Shown piece by piece: positions 5,184 through 7,499 of a DNA stretch of 7,499 nucleotides. The first letter of the stretch is position 1; every line of letters begins with the position of its first letter. The position numbers were made by a program, and so were the translations under genes. The notes under the pieces were generated by a model, which was not told the origin of the DNA, made no database searches, and saw only the letters and a list, made by a program, of their open reading frames with translations. Source of the DNA: Candidatus Roizmanbacteria bacterium CG_4_9_14_0_2_um_filter_39_13 (GTDB lineage Bacteria; Patescibacteriota; Microgenomatia; UBA1406; GWC2-37-13); assembly GCA_002788865.1 (NCBI GenBank), contig PFSC01000084.1, positions 1 to 7,499 on the forward strand, written 5' to 3'.

Positions 5184-5233
5184 CCCAATGAGTTTTTAGA
5201 GAGGAAAAACTACAAAGTCATGAAGTAATTATT

Positions 5234-6265
5234 TTATTTCAAAGGAAGCTTAACGATAAACGTACTGCCATTTTTTTCTGCAGGTTCAACATGTATTGTT
5301 CCATGATGATCTTCCACAATCTTTTTTGCAATTGCGAGCCCAAGTCCAAATCCATTGTTTTTTTGATTGCACCGAGCAGAATCGGCACGATAAAATCGAT
5401 CGAAAATATGAGCTACATCATTTTTGGATATTCCAATTCCCTGATCTTCAATACGTATCTCTGCACAGGCTCTTGATTTCTGAAGTGAAATTGTGATTGT
5501 TGATTTTTCTGGACTATATTTAATAGCATTATCCAAAAGAATAAGCCACACTTCTTCCAGACGATATTGATCGGCAAGAGTTGACAGACCTGCGAGATTT
5601 TTATGGAAAACTATCTTCTTTGACTCAGCAAGAATTTTGACTTGTTTGATCGCAGATACTATAGTGTTTTTTATTTTCACTTGAGCGAACGCTTTTCTCC
5701 CATTAGGTGCCTGAAACTGAGCCAAAGATAGTAAGGATTCAGACAGATGCTGAAGTTTATTTACATCTAAAATACTCTCTTGGATGAGAGTTTGCGCTTC
5801 ATGAATCTTTTGATGTTTGCCTCGTAAAAAAACTTCAAATGTGGTTTTGAGCGAAGTTAGTGGAGTTTTGAGCTCGTGTGATGCGTCGGAGATGAATCGA
5901 TTTTGTTCATCAACCATCTCTTTGATTGGTCTCAACGTTTTGCCTGCAAGCACGTATCCGAGACCGCCTGCAACTACTAGGATGATTCCATTTACGATTG
6001 AGAGGGAAAAAAGTGTACGAGATTGAACTTCTTTGATGAGTTCATCATCTTCAATCTCGATAATGTGCACCATTGCTCTTGGTCGATTCTTGAAAAAGAA
6101 CTCGTCATTCTCGAGACGTTGTTGGATACTTCTGCGTTGTTCAAGAGCAAATCTATGCGCTTCACGAGTTGTGAAGCTCAAAATCACCGCGCTAAACGCA
6201 ACGCTTACCGTCATGATGATGAGGAGATACCAAAATGTGAGTTTTATTCGTGCATTATGAAACAT
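5234..6265 (-). CDS. Membrane sensor histidine kinase
   Basis: The 343-aa protein has TM1 (about 9-31), an extracytoplasmic segment of about 50 residues (32-83), TM2 (about 85-107) and a short HAMP-like linker. The HisKA domain has SDASHELKTPLTSLK (126-140) with phospho-acceptor H130. The HATPase_c domain has the N-box LLDNAIKYSP (243-252), G1 box DQGIGI (274-279), F-box IFDRFYR (287-293) and G2 box GFGLGLAIA (305-313). All catalytic motifs are intact. The small sensor loop suggests it reads the envelope or membrane rather than a large ligand. It lies 71 nt downstream of the response-regulator gene on the same strand, so the two probably form an operon. The ATG at 6265 lacks a clear Shine-Dalgarno. 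The signal is unknown. Confidence 0.93.
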   Translation of the reverse strand: MFHNARIKLTFWYLLIIMTVSVAFSAVILSFTTREAHRFALEQRRSIQQRLENDEFFFKNRPRAMVHIIEIEDDELIKEVQSRTLFSLSIVNGIILVVAGGLGYVLAGKTLRPIKEMVDEQNRFISDASHELKTPLTSLKTTFEVFLRGKHQKIHEAQTLIQESILDVNKLQHLSESLLSLAQFQAPNGRKAFAQVKIKNTIVSAIKQVKILAESKKIVFHKNLAGLSTLADQYRLEEVWLILLDNAIKYSPEKSTITISLQKSRACAEIRIEDQGIGISKNDVAHIFDRFYRADSARCNQKNNGFGLGLAIAKKIVEDHHGTIHVEPAEKNGSTFIVKLPLK

Positions 6266-6268
6266 ATG

Positions 6269-6306
6269 TTCAGCAACTCAGCCCCTCAGCCACACAGCTT
6301 TTCAGC
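6269..6306. repeat. Short GCTG-rich tandem motif between response regulator and kinase
   Basis: On the + strand YNCAGC units recur at 6269, 6278, 6285, 6293 and 6301 (TTCAGC, CTCAGC, CTCAGC, CACAGC, TTCAGC) with spacings of 7-9 nt. On the minus strand this reads as five GCTG units in the 71-nt gap before the kinase gene. The copies share one orientation, so they do not form a hairpin. They resemble the CTGAAA half-sites of this locus, but a function is not shown. Confidence 0.5.
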
Positions 6307-6336
6307 CATGCGGAAGAACTGAATAATAGGAAAATA

Positions 6337-7008
6337 TTAACGTATTCTATATCCAAATCCTCGTATAGTTTTGATGATTTTATTTGCATGTGGAAATGGC
6401 TCTTCTATTTTATTTCGAATATTTTTAATCGTTACCTCCACAGTATTTGGAAGAACATCTGCATCAAAATCCCAAACATGATCGATTATCTGTTGTTTCG
6501 AGATAACCTTTCCTTGATTTCTCATGAGGTATTCAAGTATAGAATATTCTTTACTTGAAAGTTGTATGGGTACATCCTTGTAAAACGTTTGAAATTCTTG
6601 GGTATTGAGCGTCAAAGCTCCTGTAACAAGTGACGTATGTACAGATTGCTTTGGGCGACGAGAAAGAGCCCGAATTCGCGCAAGAAGCTCTTCAAATGAA
6701 AATGGTTTTGTCAGATAATCATCAGCACCGGCATCCAGTCCCTCAATCTTGTCAGCGGTTTGGCTTTTTGCAGTAAGTATGAGGATGGGAGTATGGATTT
6801 TACTTGCACGCAACTTTGCACATATTTGTGTGCCGTCCATTTCGGGAAGCATCCGATCCAAGATAATAAGATCGTAGTCTTCAGATGAGGCGAGGTCAAA
6901 TCCCGAAGCCCCATCAAATGCAATATCGACCGCATACCGTTCTTGCTCAAGACCCTTTTTTATTGTTTGAGCAATCCGATGCTCATCTTCCACGACAAGT
7001 ATTCGCAT
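6337..7008 (-). CDS. OmpR/PhoB-family response regulator
   Basis: The 223-aa protein has a receiver domain (1-115) with acidic pocket E7-D8, phospho-acceptor D51 in LIILDRMLPEMDG, the switch threonine T79 in LILTA and K101 in LTKPF. A winged-helix output domain follows (about 126-223), with LSSKEYSILEYLM (150-162), the recognition helix NTVEVTIKNIRNKI (188-201) and the wing TIRGFGYRI (214-222). It should be phosphorylated by the kinase encoded next to it and bind tandem half-sites. Candidates are the CTGAAA direct repeats at 7030-7049 and 5164-5183. The start at 7008 fits the family N-terminus MRILVVEDE, and a -10 ends 6 nt upstream. A longer frame to 7074 would cross the promoter. Confidence 0.94.
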   Translation of the reverse strand: MRILVVEDEHRIAQTIKKGLEQERYAVDIAFDGASGFDLASSEDYDLIILDRMLPEMDGTQICAKLRASKIHTPILILTAKSQTADKIEGLDAGADDYLTKPFSFEELLARIRALSRRPKQSVHTSLVTGALTLNTQEFQTFYKDVPIQLSSKEYSILEYLMRNQGKVISKQQIIDHVWDFDADVLPNTVEVTIKNIRNKIEEPFPHANKIIKTIRGFGYRIR

Positions 7009-7014
7009 ATGTAT

Positions 7015-7063
7015 AGTATAGTAGGTATTCTGAAAATGAGCTGAAAATGGTTTCAGGTATAAT
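7015..7063. promoter_or_regulatory. Divergent regulator/nuclease promoter with three CTGAAA half-sites
   Basis: Within the 64 bp between the two start codons, the minus strand has TATACT (7020-7015), 6 nt before the response-regulator ATG. The + strand has TATAAT (7058-7063), 9 nt before the nuclease ATG. Between them lie CTGAAAATG at 7030-7038 and 7041-7049 (direct, 11-bp period) and the inverted half-site TTTCAG at 7051-7056. The last forms a perfect 6-bp inverted repeat with the second. The first box is 9 nt from the regulator -10, almost the same geometry as at the DUF2680-like promoter. Autoregulation, and possibly joint control of the nuclease gene, is inferred. Confidence 0.7.
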
Positions 7064-7072
7064 AACCATATC

Positions 7073-7499
7073 ATGACACCAGATAAATACAGTGCGGTAT
7101 GGGTATCACATACTTCAATAAATGATTTTCGACAATGTCCGCGTGCATATTTTTTGAAACATGTTTATAAAGATCCCAAAACCGGTCATAAGATAAAAAT
7201 AATGACACCACCACTCGCGCTAGGACAGATCGTACATGAAGTAATAGAGGAGATGTCGACGCTGCCAACGCAAGATCGTTTTAAAAAAATACCCATGGAT
7301 CGATATGATGAGCTGTGGAAAAAAATAACCGGTAAAAAGGGTGGTTTTTTTGATCGTGATACTGAGGATAAATATAAACGGCGCGGACGAGAGATGATTG
7401 CACGAATTACAAAACATCCAGGTCCCATTGCGGAGAAAGCCGTAAAAATAAAAGAATCGCTCCCGTATTATTGGCTTTCAGAAGAAGAAAACATTATTT
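7073..7499 (+). CDS. PD-(D/E)XK nuclease family protein, RecB-like (partial, runs off the window)
   Basis: Only the first 142 residues are visible and no stop is reached. SHTSINDFRQCPRAYFLKHVYKD (12-34) is the N-terminal signature of RecB/Cas4-type PD-(D/E)XK proteins. It is followed by LALGQIVHEVIEE (48-60), the G...H...E segment of motif I, and later LPYYWLSEEENII at the edge. The catalytic D...ExK core should lie beyond the window. C22 could be one ligand of an iron-sulphur cluster if further cysteines exist downstream. The family acts in DNA repair or recombination, but the exact role cannot be told. The ATG at 7073 has TATAAT 9 nt upstream and no Shine-Dalgarno, so the message is probably near-leaderless. 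Confidence 0.82.
   Translation, partial: MTPDKYSAVWVSHTSINDFRQCPRAYFLKHVYKDPKTGHKIKIMTPPLALGQIVHEVIEEMSTLPTQDRFKKIPMDRYDELWKKITGKKGGFFDRDTEDKYKRRGREMIARITKHPGPIAEKAVKIKESLPYYWLSEEENII

Noticed and set aside
5191..5211. AGTTTTT / AAAAACT hairpin between kinase and DUF2680-like gene as a terminator
   Set aside because: The stem is almost all A-T and is not followed by a U-run on the minus strand, so it is too weak to call.
6250..6558. Open frames on the + strand opposite the two-component genes
   Set aside because: They have no promoter, ribosome-binding site or recognisable domain, and they lie opposite strongly conserved kinase and regulator sequence.

Overview
This 7.5 kb window of AT-rich bacterial DNA looks chromosomal and most resembles a Candidate Phyla Radiation / Patescibacteria genome. 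That placement is an inference from the small compact genes, the RecB-type PD-(D/E)XK protein at the right edge, the DUF2680-like secreted helical protein and the dense toxin-antitoxin (TA) content. It has not been tested by a search. The standard genetic code fits every gene seen.

The left half (1-4487, mostly + strand) is an accessory, TA-rich region. It holds a BrnT/BrnA pair (88-631), a MazE/MazF pair (740-1290) and a YbaK/ProXp-ala-type tRNA-editing deacylase (1322-1801). A convergent FAD-dependent amine-oxidase-like flavoprotein follows (1829-3112, minus), divergent from a small GIY-YIG nuclease (3134-3397). Then come a third TA pair, a BrnT-like toxin with a CopG-type antitoxin (3497-4093), and a VOC/glyoxalase-fold protein (4098-4487). 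A symmetrical 13-bp stem with T-runs on both strands (4518-4557) ends this convergent block.

The right half (4586-7072, mostly minus strand) is a two-component signalling locus: an OmpR-type response regulator (6337-7008), its membrane histidine kinase (5234-6265), and a secreted or membrane-anchored DUF2680-like helical protein (4586-5101). A PD-(D/E)XK nuclease-family gene runs divergently off the right edge (7073 onward). The same 11-bp-period tandem CTGAAA box lies upstream of the response regulator (7030-7049, shared with the nuclease promoter) and upstream of the DUF2680-like gene (5164-5183). At both sites it sits 9-10 bp from a -10 element. This predicts a small autoregulated regulon in which the system drives its own regulator and an envelope protein, in the manner of CpxAR with CpxP/Spy.

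Two themes cut across the window. First, seven genes have a -10 hexamer only 6-11 nt before their ATG, so their mRNAs should be leaderless or nearly so. Several internal or leadered genes instead carry Shine-Dalgarno sequences. Second, each TA promoter overlaps its own repeat or palindrome, as expected for autoregulation by the antitoxin. The VOC gene also contains two compensating indels (+1 nt and +2 nt) that put 12 codons of a conserved stretch out of frame. This is either a real double-frameshift allele or an assembly artefact.
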